A DNA stretch of 64,000 nucleotides from Solidesulfovibrio carbinoliphilus subsp. oakridgensis (GTDB taxonomy: Bacteria; Desulfobacterota; Desulfovibrionia; Desulfovibrionales; Desulfovibrionaceae): the NCBI RefSeq assembly GCF_000177215.2, contig NZ_CM001368.1, positions 2,679,001 to 2,743,000 on the forward strand, in the 5' to 3' direction. Of this stretch, positions 63,129-64,000 are shown in pieces. The notes under the pieces were generated by a model, which was not told where the DNA came from, did not search any database, and worked only from the letters and a program-made list of their open reading frames with translations. Within the stretch, counting starts at the first letter, position 1. Each line of letters opens with the position of its first letter. The translations under genes were made by a program, and so were the position numbers.

Positions 63129-64000
63129 TCAGTCCGCCTCTTCCGCCGCCACCCGGTCGCGGCCGGCGGCCTTGGCCGCATACAGGGCCTTGTCCGCCCG
63201 GGCCAGCAGGTCGTCGAGGGCGCTTTCCCCGAACTGCACCCGCTCCCGGGTTTCGGCCACACCGATGCTGACCGTGACCGGCAAATAGGCGTCGCCCACC
63301 TGGCAGGGCGCATCGGCCAGAGCCTGCCGGATCCGCTCGGCCAGCTCCGCCCCGTGCTGCCGGTCGGAGCCGGTCAGGAGCACGGCGAACTCCTCGCCGC
63401 CGTACCGGGCCACCAGATCGGACCGACGCACCGCCCCGGCGATGCGCCCGGCCACATGGGCCAGGACCTGGTCGCCGGTGCGGTGGCCGTGGCTGTCGTT
63501 GATGGCCTTGAAATGGTCCAGGTCGAGCATGAGGCAGGTGCACGGCCGTCCGGCCCGGGCCGAGGCGTCGAGCAGCTTGGCCCCGCCGGAAAAAAGGAAC
63601 CGGCGGTTGTAGAGGCCGGTCAGGGCGTCGAGCACGCTCAGGCGCTCGGTTTCCTCGATATGGCCGCGCACTTCGCCGGCCATGGCGCAAAAGGCCTCGA
63701 AGAGTTCCGCGATCTCCCGGGGCATGGGGCCGCCCAGGTCCGGCGGGCAGGTGGTGTCGTACCCCTTGGCGCGAAGGCTCCTGGCATAGCCGGTCAGGAT
63801 CTCCAGGGGGCGCTCCAGGTTGCGGCAAAGGCGCAGCACCAGGGGCGTGGCCAGGACAATGGTGGCCAGCGTCCCCAAGACCACCCACAACGACTGCCGC
63901 CGGTACCCGGCCAGGACCTCGGACACGGGCTCGGCCTGGACCAGCCGCCACCCTTCGAGCCCCAGGGACACCACCGCGCCGATCATCTCCCGGCCGGCGG
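63129..64000 (-). CDS. Membrane diguanylate cyclase, 5' part outside window
   Basis: The frame is open to the window edge; at least 290 residues are visible. A membrane helix (SLWVVLGTLATIVLATPLVLRL) follows the end of an extracytoplasmic sensor, then a HAMP-like linker (ERPLEILTGYARSL). The GGDEF domain has LTGLYNRRFLF, LDLDHFKAINDSHGH and the active-site GGEEF, with RRSD five residues before it as a c-di-GMP feedback site. It should synthesise c-di-GMP. The inner ATG at 63986 is unlikely to be the true start because the sensor region continues upstream. Confidence 0.9.
   Translation of the reverse strand, partial: AGREMIGAVVSLGLEGWRLVQAEPVSEVLAGYRRQSLWVVLGTLATIVLATPLVLRLCRNLERPLEILTGYARSLRAKGYDTTCPPDLGGPMPREIAELFEAFCAMAGEVRGHIEETERLSVLDALTGLYNRRFLFSGGAKLLDASARAGRPCTCLMLDLDHFKAINDSHGHRTGDQVLAHVAGRIAGAVRRSDLVARYGGEEFAVLLTGSDRQHGAELAERIRQALADAPCQVGDAYLPVTVSIGVAETRERVQFGESALDDLLARADKALYAAKAAGRDRVAAEEAD

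Overview
The window is GC-rich throughout (about two thirds G+C by eye) and densely coded on both strands. It looks like chromosome of a sulfate-reducing Desulfovibrionaceae bacterium, probably of the Solidesulfovibrio / Desulfovibrio magneticus type. The best evidence is the block at 14124-19273 (lipoprotein of the DUF4881 type, TauE/SafE permease, DVU0150-type small membrane protein, UspA, divergent sigma-54 activator), which I recognise as the DVU0148-DVU0151 neighbourhood of Desulfovibrio vulgaris. I see no rRNA, tRNA, prophage, insertion sequence or CRISPR array.

Layout. 1-5700: 3'-truncated acyl-CoA dehydrogenase, FapA/DUF342 protein, STAS protein, zinc ribbon, CBS-ACT protein, zinc-type alcohol dehydrogenase. 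5750-7396: a lower-GC AlbA_2/Schlafen-type gene that looks acquired. 7665-9867: BASS-type transporter and class I aldolase. 10002-12876: an envelope-stress block (Spy/CpxP-like protein, ECF sigma factor, one-TM anti-sigma candidate, membrane-anchored LTxxQ protein) followed by a Tat-exported iron superoxide dismutase. 12963-19273: a six-gene membrane/lipoprotein/UspA run on the minus strand with a near-consensus sigma-54 promoter, facing its probable activator. 19356-27901: MBL hydrolase, argD-like aminotransferase, dut, glucan phosphorylase, VOC protein-hemL, 3D-domain protein. 28024-33919: RsbU-like phosphatase, CBS protein, secreted protein, REC-PAS-GGDEF-EAL protein. 33916-34598: VapBC toxin-antitoxin with its own operator. 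34740-45590: valS, a BPL_N-like protein, an HDOD-led operon with two secreted proteins, a CBS protein, an Rrf2 regulator, an EAL-HDOD protein and an amidohydrolase. 45669-53278: secreted protein, radical SAM protein, HIT protein, IHF/HU protein, RlpA, a second REC-PAS-GGDEF-EAL protein, and a K+ channel translationally coupled to a separate cyclic-nucleotide-binding protein. 53514-64000: LonB-like protease and partner, acyltransferase 3, sfsA, aminotransferase, NtrB/NtrC-like two-component pair, and a 5'-truncated diguanylate cyclase.

Two themes stand out. First, the window is rich in signalling: four c-di-GMP-related proteins, two sigma-54 activators, one ECF sigma factor, a STAS/PP2C pair of partners located apart, and three CBS-domain proteins. 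Second, the ends of genes are decorated by a dispersed family of GC-rich modular hairpin repeats. Each begins with a purine-rich leader and GCCTCCGGCGGCC next to a stop codon, followed by one to three G-run/C-run hairpins. Between three convergent gene pairs, two copies face each other around a perfect 21-23 bp inverted repeat. The hairpin arms covary between copies. This family, the CnrYXH-like ECF module and the sigma-54 operon are the parts most worth a second look.
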